This document shows, in pieces, positions 35,920 through 45,463 of a DNA stretch of 64,000 bases. Numbering within the stretch: the first letter of the stretch is position 1; each line of letters opens with the position of its first letter. The notes beneath the pieces were generated by a model. That model saw nothing but the letters and a program-made list of their open reading frames with translations. It was not told the DNA's origin and did no database searches. This DNA comes from Pirellulaceae bacterium (lineage in GTDB: Bacteria > Planctomycetota > Planctomycetia > Pirellulales > Pirellulaceae). Position numbers and translations under genes: made by a program. The stretch is taken from contig JAQWSU010000045.1 in the NCBI GenBank assembly GCA_029243025.1, positions 1,054,001 through 1,118,000 on the forward strand, read 5' to 3'.

Positions 35920-38307
35920 TTATTTTTCGGCAACTCTTTTTCGCTGTTTTGCGGCGCCAAGCACAAGCCAAATCAGACCGAGAACTGCGACTGACGAACT
36001 GGCAGGTTCGGGAACGATTTCGGCGTTGGGACGAGGCCCCGCCTCAAAACCTTGGCCTTGAAAGGCAACCACGAAATCACTCGTGGTAAACAAGCCATCG
36101 CCATTCCAGTCGCCGTGCGACCACGATGCAGCTTCGCCCGTTTCAAACCGGCCCGTCGTAAAGACACTCACAAAATCAGAGCTGTTGAATTCACCGTCCA
36201 GATTGGCATCGCCTATCCATGTATTGCGTAGATCTCGGACCCACAGAATTCGATCCTCCAGGTCGACCATTGCATCATCATTCAAATCATACTGCAGATC
36301 ATTAACCGCGATTGCCGCAGCCTGCAAATCAAGATCTTCAGCGTCTAGCTCTCCATTCTGATTGTAGTCACCAACCATGCCATTCCCATCGGCCACTAAT
36401 TGCAGTCCCACATTGGGAGAAAACCGAATCGGATCCATCTGTAAAAGCGAAAAGTCGGCTGGTTTGAAAGATTCAACATGATCACCGATTGCAGCCAAAA
36501 CTTGCATGCCTGCATCCCCGCTTTTTTCGACATGGATACCTTCAAACGGGTAGTCCACTCCTTCCTTGAGAGTAATCACCCCGGTATAGCTGTTCTGGCA
36601 ACCGTTTTGATCGGAAGCGATGGCATCATCACCATCCAATTCAAGAAAGAATTCGTTGGACACATCTGCAAAACTCTGACCGATGATTCGAAAACTGCTC
36701 CGATCATCGGAAGCCACGTAGAAAGAGACTTCTATCGATTCGTTGGCGACTTCATCACCATCATCAACTTGCAATGACCCAAAGATACCACTGGCAAAAT
36801 TATCGCGATTACCGGACGTGTTCGGCCATTGCGGCGCTTCGCCATCGTGATTGAAATCCCCAAATGGACAGCCAGCCGGATCCCGATTTGAGTCGTCAAA
36901 TTGAAACCGCCTCACATCATTCGACTCGGCATCCGGGTTGTCGAGGTTGGACAGAATTATTTCCCGCGCAAATTCGATTTCTTGATCAAATTCGTCGATT
37001 CGATTCATATTGACCACACGCAAGGGATCCGTCAGCCTGGCAACCGGAAGCTGCTCCATAGCCGGTACACGGGTTGCATCCCCTAAGGCGATCCACTGCG
37101 GATTAAGCTTAGGATCGTTAATCACATCCCCGATCTGTACAGCCACCTCGTAGAAGGCAGCACCTTCACGCTCCCAACTCACGAACTCAACATCATATAC
37201 CTGGCCTGCCTTCATTTCGTAGGTCGCGCGGACGCTGCTGTTCTCGGTATTGCCGGCGTGAAAAACTGTCTCTGCATCATACGGATCCGTGGTTCCGGTT
37301 CCGACCACTTCTCGCACCTGCACACCTCGAACCCGCATCGCGAAACCCTCGCTGGATTGGACCTGGAAGGTATAAACTCCGTCCTCCTGAGGGCGGAGCT
37401 GGCCGTGTGCCACGCTGATCATGTTGTCATCGTCGGCTGCCCCGGTCAAATTATCGGACGGATAAGGAAACAGTCCGGCATCAAAATCGAGCTTCAGCTG
37501 CGGACTTTTCGCACCTGGCTGTTCCGGGTCAGCCACCGTCAAAGTTGGCAACTGGACTGCAATCGATTCGGCCGCCTTGGTTCCGGCCTGAATTCCCATC
37601 AACGCACCAAGGACATCCTGGATCGGGCCCTCCAAATCGAGACCGCCGTAATAATCGATCACTCCCCAGCTCCCCTGAGAGCCTGACGGACCATCCAACG
37701 GACTGCGGGGCAAGAGGGAATGAAACGCTTTAATACCAGGATAAGGCGATGTTGAATTCGTACTGAATTCGATCACAGACGCGTAACGCTTACCACGAGT
37801 TTCATCTCGCGATTCGGAGTCCGGCAGCGGCTGCCCACTTGCAAATCCCGACTCGTCATCGCTCCAATCCGAGTCATTGCGAAAGAGATAAATCGCGTCT
37901 TCACTGTTACCAGAGTTGTTGGGTTGCCCTCGCCGCCAATTCACAAACGTCAACGGCTCGCCGCTCACCCAGGCAAACTTACCTTCGCTGGCGTTTGGTG
38001 CCACGCCAACGCGATCGGAGAGGCCAATCCATACATGCTGGTCAGTACCGACCAGCCCATGCACAAAACGGTTTTCCACAGCGCTATGGATTGAAGCCAA
38101 CGTGCCTGGAACACCATCGAAGTCGGCTGCCAATGCCGAATCATAAGCTTCCGACCATTTGGAAGTCTCGTAACACGCCTGATAAACATTCCAGCTGCCA
38201 TCAACACCAAACGGTGCTTGTACAGGATCCTCGCAGTTGGCGTTCTGTCCATAACCAGAAACTCCCAACAAGAACACAATCACCATTGACCAGCACGCAG
38301 TTCTCAC
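35920..38307 (-). CDS. secreted C-type lectin-like protein with dockerin-like repeats and PEP-CTERM tail
   Basis: A 795-residue protein from GTG 38307 with a GGGG stretch upstream and a signal peptide (MVIVFLLGVSGYGQ). Residues about 35-180 form a C-type lectin fold (WSEAYDSALAADF, GTLASIHSAVENRFVHGLV, HVWIGLSDR, FVNWRRGQPNNSGNSEDAI). Two beta-rich regions follow that resemble PA14 or bimodular carbohydrate-binding domains (DGVYTFQVQSSEGFAMRV; ASDDRSSFRIIG). Four Ca-loop motifs come next (GDYNQNGELDAEDLD, DLNDDAMVDLED, GDANLDGEFNSSDFV, GDWNGDGLFTTSDFV), and the C-terminus is a PEP-CTERM signal (VPEPASSS, hydrophobic helix, KQRKR). Likely an extracellular sugar- or particle-binding protein. 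Confidence 0.87.
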   Translation of the reverse strand: MRTACWSMVIVFLLGVSGYGQNANCEDPVQAPFGVDGSWNVYQACYETSKWSEAYDSALAADFDGVPGTLASIHSAVENRFVHGLVGTDQHVWIGLSDRVGVAPNASEGKFAWVSGEPLTFVNWRRGQPNNSGNSEDAIYLFRNDSDWSDDESGFASGQPLPDSESRDETRGKRYASVIEFSTNSTSPYPGIKAFHSLLPRSPLDGPSGSQGSWGVIDYYGGLDLEGPIQDVLGALMGIQAGTKAAESIAVQLPTLTVADPEQPGAKSPQLKLDFDAGLFPYPSDNLTGAADDDNMISVAHGQLRPQEDGVYTFQVQSSEGFAMRVRGVQVREVVGTGTTDPYDAETVFHAGNTENSSVRATYEMKAGQVYDVEFVSWEREGAAFYEVAVQIGDVINDPKLNPQWIALGDATRVPAMEQLPVARLTDPLRVVNMNRIDEFDQEIEFAREIILSNLDNPDAESNDVRRFQFDDSNRDPAGCPFGDFNHDGEAPQWPNTSGNRDNFASGIFGSLQVDDGDEVANESIEVSFYVASDDRSSFRIIGQSFADVSNEFFLELDGDDAIASDQNGCQNSYTGVITLKEGVDYPFEGIHVEKSGDAGMQVLAAIGDHVESFKPADFSLLQMDPIRFSPNVGLQLVADGNGMVGDYNQNGELDAEDLDLQAAAIAVNDLQYDLNDDAMVDLEDRILWVRDLRNTWIGDANLDGEFNSSDFVSVFTTGRFETGEAASWSHGDWNGDGLFTTSDFVVAFQGQGFEAGPRPNAEIVPEPASSSVAVLGLIWLVLGAAKQRKRVAEK

Positions 38308-39133
38308 GGTTAACCCCGCTTTCTGTCAAAAAGAGCGCATTGCCAACATCACCAAGGTGCCAATCCAGATCTGTTCACCAGCTGACCATGAATGCCATTG
38401 TCACCAAGCCGGAGAAAAATTTCAATTTTTAAGACGAGCTTTTCGCCGACTCGGAAAAAATGGGCAGCAGCGGAGAAATTGTCGCTAAAGGAAGAGATTT
38501 CCGACAGGCAAAACTACGCCGGATGGCAACAGAAACCGGAGCCTGAATAAAAATTACACGAAGGCTTGGCCGTGAAAACGGTGGACGAGATGATCAGGTC
38601 AAACGTAAGCATTCGGCCAAAACCTTAAGCTTTTGCGACGCGACCGAAACGCAAACAACATTTTCCCCCTGTAAATCGCGAGCAACGTCGAAGATAACAG
38701 GGCTCTAAAATTTACAAGTTTCGCCTTGGATTGAAGCGAGTCGATGCCAAAATCACATTCGCAACTCGATTGGTGCTCCTCGGACAAGTTTGAAAATCCT
38801 TTTCATCACTTAAGCAAGTACAGATCCACTGCTTCGGATTGAAAATCTGGGCAGGTTTCCGAACGGATCGAGCAATGGGCTTCACAGCTCATGTCACTCC
38901 CAAAGGAACTGCCTTTCTGCAGCGATGACCTCAAGCGTTGAGAATCCGAGCTAGATGCCATTCGCTTTTGATCGGTTCAAATGTTAGAAAACAGCCTTCT
39001 TAGATCGGTTAAAACTGAACTACGCTAGCCTTTGTAGGGCACGAAGGAGTCGCGGCTTTGTGGGCACCAAACACACCGGCTGATTTCACGATCTGGGTCG
39101 ATCGCCACTCGCAAATTAGCACCGGAAGATGAA
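38308..39133. other. divergent intergenic region
   Basis: About 825 bp between the lectin protein gene (minus) and the DUF1501 gene (plus). Only short frames without family features are present, and no tRNA, repeat or hairpin was recognised. Presumably promoters of both genes. Confidence 0.4.
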
Positions 39134-40543
39134 ATGCAGGACCTCCTCATGCGATCATTCTCCGACCTCAAAGTGATGGCATCCCACGGACTAGCATCCC
39201 ACGGACTACCCAATCCGCTAATCCGTGTGGGATCTCGCCGTTGGTTTCTGCAAACGAGCGCAGCAGGATTCGGCAGTTTGTCTCTACCGCCACTGCTCAA
39301 TTTGCAGTCGACGGCCCAGGCATCCTCGAATCCTCAAGACCCTAAGGATGGCGAGCGGAAAGCAGTCATCCTGTTCTGGTTATCCGGGGGTCCGAGCCAT
39401 ATCGACATGTGGGATCCCAAGCCAACGGCTCCCAGCGAAATCCGTGGTCCCTATCGAACCATCCCGACTCGACTTCCCGGAGTTCGTCTGAGCGAGCACC
39501 TTCCACGCCAGGCGTCAATTGCCGACAAATTGTCGATCATCCGCTCAGTCGACTGCCGAGCGAGTGACCACACGCCGATTACCATGCAGACGGGCAATCC
39601 ACTGGCACGGCGTACCAATGACGGTCGGGACGGCGATGGCTACCCGGCCATGGGTTCCGTCGCTTCCAGATTCCGCGGCGCAAACGATACACACATGCCG
39701 CCTTTCGTAGGTCTCGCCAACAGTTGGAGCTCCGATGTTTGGGAAGCGGGCAAGATGGGGAATCAATACGCGCCCGTCAAAGGTCATAAATTGAATGGTC
39801 GCTTTGGAATGCCGGCGGGAATCAACGTCAAGCATCTACAAGATCGCGATCGATTACGCCAGGCGCTGGATCGATTTGACCGCCGCGTCGACAACAATCG
39901 AACCCTGGACCGTGTCGATCGCTTTACTCGACAAGCCTACGAGATGGTAAAATCGGGCAAGGTGCAACGAGCATTCGATCTTGGCGCCGAGTCGACAACC
40001 ACGCGCGAAGCATATGGATCAACAAGTATCGGTGAGAAAGCGCTACTTGCACGAAGACTTGTCGAAGCCGGTGTTACCTTTGTGCTCGTAAGCGGTGCTT
40101 GGGGTTACTTTGACCACCATGGCGACAACGTTCGTTGGGGTGGAATCCAGAAGGGACTCACCCCACTTTTACCACGAGTCGACCAAGTAATTTTCGCGCT
40201 GGTCAACGATCTCGAATCGCGAGGACTGTTAGACAACACACTCGTGATGATGATGGGAGAATTTGGACGATCACCGATGATCAACAAGGATGCGGGTCGC
40301 GATCATTGGACAAACGTGATGTCAATGATCATGGCCGGCGGTGGACTCAATCACGGACAGGTGATTGGCTCGACGGATTCGCACGGGGGTGCAATTGCGA
40401 GCAGTCCGGTACGACCCCAAGATCTCGCGGCGACAACCTACAAGCATTTGGGCGTTGACCTGAACGCCCATTGGACCGATCCTACCGGTCGCCCTGTACC
40501 GATTGTTGTTGAGGGTGGTCGACCGATTCCTGAATTAGCTTGA
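39134..40543 (+). CDS. DUF1501 family exported protein
   Basis: A 469-residue protein with a GGAAG before ATG 39134. After a 35-residue leader comes a twin-arginine-type signal (GSRRWFLQTSAAGFGSLSLPPLL). DUF1501 family blocks are clear: AVILFWLSGGPSHIDMWDPKP, PSEIRGPY, LPRQASIADKLSIIRSV, and near the end VMMMGEFGRSPMINKDAGRDHW, which resembles the metal-binding region of alkaline-phosphatase-superfamily sulfatases. Function is unknown, and planctomycetes carry many copies, often beside DUF1549/1553 or DUF1592 partners. Here it is followed 76 bp later by a beta-helix protein. A 15-bp tandem repeat (39179-39208) doubles ASHGL in the leader. Confidence 0.88.
   Translation: MQDLLMRSFSDLKVMASHGLASHGLPNPLIRVGSRRWFLQTSAAGFGSLSLPPLLNLQSTAQASSNPQDPKDGERKAVILFWLSGGPSHIDMWDPKPTAPSEIRGPYRTIPTRLPGVRLSEHLPRQASIADKLSIIRSVDCRASDHTPITMQTGNPLARRTNDGRDGDGYPAMGSVASRFRGANDTHMPPFVGLANSWSSDVWEAGKMGNQYAPVKGHKLNGRFGMPAGINVKHLQDRDRLRQALDRFDRRVDNNRTLDRVDRFTRQAYEMVKSGKVQRAFDLGAESTTTREAYGSTSIGEKALLARRLVEAGVTFVLVSGAWGYFDHHGDNVRWGGIQKGLTPLLPRVDQVIFALVNDLESRGLLDNTLVMMMGEFGRSPMINKDAGRDHWTNVMSMIMAGGGLNHGQVIGSTDSHGGAIASSPVRPQDLAATTYKHLGVDLNAHWTDPTGRPVPIVVEGGRPIPELA
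39179..39208 (+). repeat. 15-bp tandem duplication in DUF1501 leader
   Basis: GCATCCCACGGACTA occurs twice in direct succession, giving ASHGL-ASHGL just before the twin-arginine signal. Both copies are identical, which points to a recent slippage event. Confidence 0.85.
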
Positions 40544-40619
40544 TATTCATAGCACCGATCACCTTTCACCTGATTGGCTAATCAGACACCGCCATTCCTA
40601 TTGCCCCGGGGAAGTTTCG

Positions 40620-41957
40620 ATGCATCGATCGAGCCGACGAGATTTTCTGGCAGTGTTGGGAGCATCTGCGGCGGGCATCCGTGGTCGCTCTGCTTGGGGA
40701 GCAGACCCCCCACAAGTCACTCATCCTCGTGCGACTGACGGAGATCATCGATACGAACCGGAGTGGTCAGAACGGTTGACTGTCACCGTCGGTCCAAAGT
40801 CAGCGGATTTAGTCGGTAACGACGACAAAGTCCTGCAGGCGGCCGTCGACTACGTCGCTCGTTTAGGAGGAGGAACCGTCCGAATCCTGCCTGGTACGTA
40901 CCGATTGCGCAACGCAGTCTCGTTACCCTCCAAGCTTCGAATTATCGGCTCGGGGGAAGAGAGTGTGATCACGAAAATCAGCTCTGAATCCGTTGAGCTC
41001 GCTGATGACTCGGATTGGTACGACCAGGAAATTACGCTACAAAATCAAGCGTTCCGCGTGGGCGACGGCGTCGTCTTACGGGCGAAGAATCCCGATAGTG
41101 GTGAAGCCATTGTAATCAAGCGCACCTTGGTCGCTCGATCTGGCAACCGCTTCAAGCTGAATAACGGCTTACGCAAAAACCTTTGGTTAGCAGGCAAACC
41201 GACCGCTGCTTCACTTTTCCCACTGTTCACGAGCGAACGGACAGCCGACGTGGTCATCGAAAATCTGACTCTCGATGGCAACCGCGAAAACAATGAGAAT
41301 CTGAACGGTAATTTCGGGGGCTGCATCTTTCTCCAAGATTGCAATCGATACACTTTGAAACGCGTCACCGCTCGGAACTACAACGGGGACGGCATTAGTT
41401 TTCAGATCTGCCATGATGTTGTGGTAGAAAACTGTCACTGTCACGACAATACGGATCTCGGACTGCATCCCGGATCTGGTTCCCAACGGCCGTTGATCCG
41501 CAACAACGATTTGAACCGAAACAACCTCGGACTTTTCTGGTGTTGGGGTGTAAAGTACGGCTTGGCGACGGCAAACCGCATCGATGCCAACCGAAGTTTT
41601 GGAATTTCGATTGGGCACGCCGATACGGACAATGTGATGCGCAACAACCAAATCACTAATAGCGGAAAGGTTGGCATTCTATTTCGCGATGACGCGCGTG
41701 GCCGTGATTTCTGGCCAAATCGCAATTTGGTGGAAGCCAATCGAATTGTGAACAGTGGCGGCGCAAACGGCGTCGCCATTGACATTAAGGGAAAAACCCG
41801 AGATCTGCGAATCATCGATAATCAAATCCGCGAAACGCGAGCCCCGATGCACCGGATCGGCATTCGCATTGGAAAACAAGCCGGTGAAATCTCTTTAAAG
41901 AATAATCTGTTCGCGGGATTCTCGCGGGATGTGGATGACCAGCGCGATCGTAGTTAG
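40620..41957 (+). CDS. exported right-handed beta-helix (pectate-lyase-like) protein
   Basis: A 445-residue protein with a twin-arginine signal (SSRRDFLAVLGASAAGIRG). After a DDKVLQAAVDYVARLGGGTVRILPGTY start block typical of pectate-lyase-3/polygalacturonase-like helices, many parallel-coil repeats follow, with Asn-rich turns (NLTLDGNRENN, VVVENCHCHDNTDLGLH, PLIRNNDLNRNNLGLFW, DNVMRNNQITNSGKVGI). Such proteins are usually polysaccharide lyases, hydrolases or epimerases; catalytic residues cannot be assigned. It is probably cotranscribed with the DUF1501 gene and converges with the second DUF1501 gene. Confidence 0.85.
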   Translation: MHRSSRRDFLAVLGASAAGIRGRSAWGADPPQVTHPRATDGDHRYEPEWSERLTVTVGPKSADLVGNDDKVLQAAVDYVARLGGGTVRILPGTYRLRNAVSLPSKLRIIGSGEESVITKISSESVELADDSDWYDQEITLQNQAFRVGDGVVLRAKNPDSGEAIVIKRTLVARSGNRFKLNNGLRKNLWLAGKPTAASLFPLFTSERTADVVIENLTLDGNRENNENLNGNFGGCIFLQDCNRYTLKRVTARNYNGDGISFQICHDVVVENCHCHDNTDLGLHPGSGSQRPLIRNNDLNRNNLGLFWCWGVKYGLATANRIDANRSFGISIGHADTDNVMRNNQITNSGKVGILFRDDARGRDFWPNRNLVEANRIVNSGGANGVAIDIKGKTRDLRIIDNQIRETRAPMHRIGIRIGKQAGEISLKNNLFAGFSRDVDDQRDRS

Positions 41958-41992
41958 CAATCGATTCACCGTCACCCGTGACGAAACGATTG
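41958..41992. terminator. possible hairpin between convergent genes
   Basis: CAATCG and CGATTG (41958-41963, 41987-41992) enclose GTCAC and GTGAC (41971-41975, 41978-41982). It begins directly after the stop of the beta-helix gene and about 60 bp beyond the stop of the convergent DUF1501 gene. No T tract, so a terminator role is only suggested. Confidence 0.3.
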
Positions 41993-42054
41993 ACTCATCG
42001 GCCACTCGCATCGTGTGCCAACTCAAAGCGACAACTGGCAATCGCGGCTGAATT

Positions 42055-44277
42055 CTATCCAAACAAGGGCAGGGCGGTACCGTCGCTGAGCGGTAACGGG
42101 CGATCTTCTAAATCGTGAATGGTAAAAGTCGGATCGATGCCTAATGCATGAAAGATCGTCGCGTGCAGATCTTCGGGCGTGCACGGATCGTCGAGAGGTT
42201 CGATCCCGTTGGCATCGGAGCTGCCGTAAACCTGCCCTCCCTGGATACCACCGCCAGCAAACCACATCGAATAACACCCGGGAAAGTGATCGCGGCCTGC
42301 GGAACCGTTAATTTTCGGTGTGCGGCCAAATTCACCCAACATGACAACCATGATGTCGTCGAGCCGTCCCCGCTCGTGCAAATCAGCTAACAAGGCACTT
42401 GCCGCTCGATCGATGGGAGGCAACAAATCCGACTTCAATCGCACAAAATTATTTCCGTGCGTATCCCAGTGATCACCTTGACCGCTGTTCAGATCACCGG
42501 AAGAACAATAAACGGTGATCAAGGGCACACCCGCTTCTGCAAGACGTCGCGCCTGAAGCACACTTTGACCGCAGACATGGTTTCCGTAAGCTTCACGCAA
42601 CTTATGTGGCTCACGCCGCAAATCAAATGCTTCTTGTACCGTTGGCGACATGAGCATATTGATTGCCTGGGTTCGTTTGTGACTAGTATTTGCGAAATCA
42701 GACGGGCTAAAGTAAGTTCCTTCAAGATTCTCCAGAAGCTTGATTCGTGCTCGAAATCGCGATCGGCCAATGCCACCAACAGGTCCTAGATCTACATGCC
42801 CCGTTTGTCGCGACAACCCTTTGAATGGTCGTCCTCGCTTGGGGCGAATGAAAACAGGATCAAACGTATCTCCAAGAAACCCACCAAATTGGCCGTTTAA
42901 CACTCCGCGGTCAGATACAGGGTACGGCATGCTGATCGTCTTTGGCAGCGCCGCAGCAATCTTGTCGTTAACCGCTCTCGGTTCCAACTCAGGTTCTGCC
43001 GGTGGTTGTTTGACCTTTCGTTCGAACGCTTCCGGTGGAAGATCACCTTCAATCAGCGAAAGCTTGAGATCTCGGAGGGCCACATCATCGTAAAGAGTTG
43101 AGTCAGGACCATTTAACATGGCAAGCGTTAGCCAACGCCGATCCGATTCAATGAACAGATCGATTCCATGAGGTAATTCCATTTGAGCGCGCTGTTCACT
43201 CACATCGACAGGCTTTCCGTCAATCCAGACGCCCGCTTGAATCGCGGCGTGAGCCGGCACACTGGGCGCTCCATTCACGCCAACAAATCCTGTCAATTTC
43301 CAATGTCCCGTTTGATTCGCGAACTGTTTTCGCCGGACGGCGGTCAAGTCGAATGTGATGAACTTGTTAGCGTGGGCTCCGAAGCCGGGCTGCGGCACGT
43401 TCGACTCGCCGGCGCCCGGTAGAAAAAGGTTTCCACCTCTCCCATGGGTATCACTTCCCCAATCACCCGCCGTGCTATCGCCGGCCAGGTACGGACTAAA
43501 ATCGGCCACTGGGCCATCTAACTGCCGTGTTAAGGGACAACGATCCTGTGATGCCAAGGATATCTTCCCAATCAGTTCAACCGTATCGTTGTTGGTATAG
43601 CCATCTTGTCGGTCAAAATTTCCCGTTGAATATCTGCCAGGACCAAGTACGTCGGTACTGAGACTTGTTGATTGGATAATTGGAGCCTTCAGGGGGGGTG
43701 AGTCTTCGTGAGGCGTTGGTACCGTCAATTCCCCATCCTGATCGATTGCGTCGTCGACAATCGAGGCGGCACTGCTGCTTGGATTGTTCGAATAATCACG
43801 ATCAAGTGCCTTGGCCACTTGCGAACCAATGCAAGGCCAATCGTTTCGTGAGGGAAGCTGGACAGGTTCGACTCCAAACACCGTCGGAGGATGCCCGGTA
43901 AGACTCCAGTAAGCTGCCTTGCGATGATCAGTCGCCTGATGGTGAACGCTACGCACGAGCGCAAGATGATGCATTTGCTGCGACATCAACGGTAAGTGCT
44001 CACAGATGCGCAGACCGTTAACAGAAGTGGAAATCGAATTGAATTCTCCGCGAATGTCTGACGAAGCTTTCGGTTTCATGTCCCAAGTATCAAGATGGCT
44101 CATTCCTCCCCACGTAAACAACAAAATAACCGATCGTGCCTTGCCACCTTTTGTTTGAGAATGAGCAAAGGCCCGTTGCAGCGCGCTGTTGAGAGGAAGC
44201 CCCACAGCAGATCCAATTCCGAAACGAAGCAGACTGCGTCGCGTTATCTGTGGAAGCTCAAACTGATCAAACATCAT
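42055..44277 (-). CDS. DUF1501 protein with an inserted carbohydrate-binding-like domain
   Basis: About 740 residues from ATG 44277 (AGGA five bases upstream). A twin-arginine-type signal (ITRRSLLRFGIGSAVG) and the usual DUF1501 blocks are present: VILLFTWGGMSHLDTWDMKP, FGVEPVQLPSRNDWPCIGSQ, ISMPYPVSDRGVLNGQFGGF, VVMLGEFGRTPKINGSAGRDHF. The family is normally about 450-480 residues. Here residues about 160-443 are inserted between the WPCIGSQVAKAL block and the SMPYPVSDRG block. This insert contains a beta-sandwich resembling NPCBM-type modules (FITFDLTAVRRKQ, AGVWIDGKPVD, WLTLAMLNGPDSTLYDDVALRDLKL). It is the last gene of a four-gene operon with DUF1592, DUF1552 and DUF1080 proteins. Confidence 0.87.
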   Translation of the reverse strand: MMFDQFELPQITRRSLLRFGIGSAVGLPLNSALQRAFAHSQTKGGKARSVILLFTWGGMSHLDTWDMKPKASSDIRGEFNSISTSVNGLRICEHLPLMSQQMHHLALVRSVHHQATDHRKAAYWSLTGHPPTVFGVEPVQLPSRNDWPCIGSQVAKALDRDYSNNPSSSAASIVDDAIDQDGELTVPTPHEDSPPLKAPIIQSTSLSTDVLGPGRYSTGNFDRQDGYTNNDTVELIGKISLASQDRCPLTRQLDGPVADFSPYLAGDSTAGDWGSDTHGRGGNLFLPGAGESNVPQPGFGAHANKFITFDLTAVRRKQFANQTGHWKLTGFVGVNGAPSVPAHAAIQAGVWIDGKPVDVSEQRAQMELPHGIDLFIESDRRWLTLAMLNGPDSTLYDDVALRDLKLSLIEGDLPPEAFERKVKQPPAEPELEPRAVNDKIAAALPKTISMPYPVSDRGVLNGQFGGFLGDTFDPVFIRPKRGRPFKGLSRQTGHVDLGPVGGIGRSRFRARIKLLENLEGTYFSPSDFANTSHKRTQAINMLMSPTVQEAFDLRREPHKLREAYGNHVCGQSVLQARRLAEAGVPLITVYCSSGDLNSGQGDHWDTHGNNFVRLKSDLLPPIDRAASALLADLHERGRLDDIMVVMLGEFGRTPKINGSAGRDHFPGCYSMWFAGGGIQGGQVYGSSDANGIEPLDDPCTPEDLHATIFHALGIDPTFTIHDLEDRPLPLSDGTALPLFG

Positions 44278-44332
44278 CAAGGTCCTAAATCGAGAAGTAT
44301 TTCATTGGATCCTGTCAATCGAATCAGTAAAG

Positions 44333-45451
44333 TTATTCTGCTGCCGTGACACGCACTTCTCGCAGTAAGAAATTCGTTTCGGCTGACTGCTTTGAGTGAA
44401 TGGAAAATCCGACATGGCCAGAAGGGTGAACCACGAATTTATCGATCGCACCGAGGTGATCAGGCTTTTCTTCTTGCATGGAGACGGAGCTTGCTTTGAA
44501 TCGATTTATCTTGAATCCATTGATCCAAACGGTAATCTCCGGATCAGATCCAACACAACGAACCTTGACTAGATTCCAGTAAGCACCGTCCCATTCATTC
44601 AGAAACTCGCTTAGCTTACAGCAGTCCAGTAGCTTGTCTCTGGACAGACCGTCGTAATTCACCCTGCCATCGAATTGAACATGATCATGCGTCGCCGCAC
44701 CAACACCGCGTTGCTCACGAGATTCGACTACCAGAAAGGGGCGAGAGGCGCCGGTTGCGGACTTTGGAAAACCCACAATGCCTTCGTCGATGTGGTCGAG
44801 ACTGAGTGCAATTCCGTCGCCCACTTCATCGGCGCGAAGGAGAACACTTGCAGAAATACCCCACGATGAACGGTATTCAAAGCAAAGTTCAAAATCGCTA
44901 AAGCTCGACTGACTCATCAACGTCGCCCCAACACGACTCGACGAATTGACAGCCGCGATCGTCTGATCCACGACTTCCCAAGCCGCCGGCGTTTCTGGGG
45001 CTGAGGGAGTCATCGACCACCCCGTAAGACTATTGCCATCGAAAAGGGACGTTACCGTCGGCTGCTTCGCAGGCAGTTCGACCTTTTCGACGCGATCAAT
45101 CCAGACAATCTGACTACCGCGCAGAGCCGCCTCCTCGAGAAAATTATAGACGGCACCTGCTTTGGAGTAATTCCCGCTGATCCGGATCGGTTTGTCATAG
45201 ATGACTTTCCCATCCACCACCGCTTCCGACTTTTGCAAAGCATCCCAGATGTAATACATGTGGGAGAAGTAATAAAGCCGTTGGTTTGTCCTGAAATGAA
45301 TCAGCTTGTCACGTCCAACGTAGAGTCGACCTACCTCAGAAAATTCTCTCCCATGAATACCACCGCGCCACACGAGGGGATCGTCGCCCCGCACCTGGAT
45401 TGAACCAAGAACGCACTCTAAGACTGTGGCCACAAGGAGGTAACGTATCAT
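44333..45451 (-). CDS. DUF1080 (3-keto-disaccharide hydrolase-like) protein
   Basis: A 372-residue exported protein with a signal peptide (LLVATVLECVLGSIQVRGDD). Residues about 25-125 form a separate N-terminal region not typical of the family. Residues about 135-370 are the DUF1080 concanavalin-like domain: SLFDGNSLTGWSM, WEVVDQTIAAVNSS, FSDFELCFEYR, NLVKVRCVGSDPEITVWINGFKI, HVGFSIHSKQS. DUF1080 members include 3-keto-glycoside hydrolases. It lies 12 bp after the DUF1552 gene and 52 bp before the DUF1501 gene. Confidence 0.87.
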   Translation of the reverse strand: MIRYLLVATVLECVLGSIQVRGDDPLVWRGGIHGREFSEVGRLYVGRDKLIHFRTNQRLYYFSHMYYIWDALQKSEAVVDGKVIYDKPIRISGNYSKAGAVYNFLEEAALRGSQIVWIDRVEKVELPAKQPTVTSLFDGNSLTGWSMTPSAPETPAAWEVVDQTIAAVNSSSRVGATLMSQSSFSDFELCFEYRSSWGISASVLLRADEVGDGIALSLDHIDEGIVGFPKSATGASRPFLVVESREQRGVGAATHDHVQFDGRVNYDGLSRDKLLDCCKLSEFLNEWDGAYWNLVKVRCVGSDPEITVWINGFKINRFKASSVSMQEEKPDHLGAIDKFVVHPSGHVGFSIHSKQSAETNFLLREVRVTAAE

Positions 45452-45463
45452 CTTGGCACTCGG

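Noticed and set aside
40580-40620. Short inverted repeat near the start of the beta-helix gene
   Set aside because: The 6-bp stem without context is within chance expectation.
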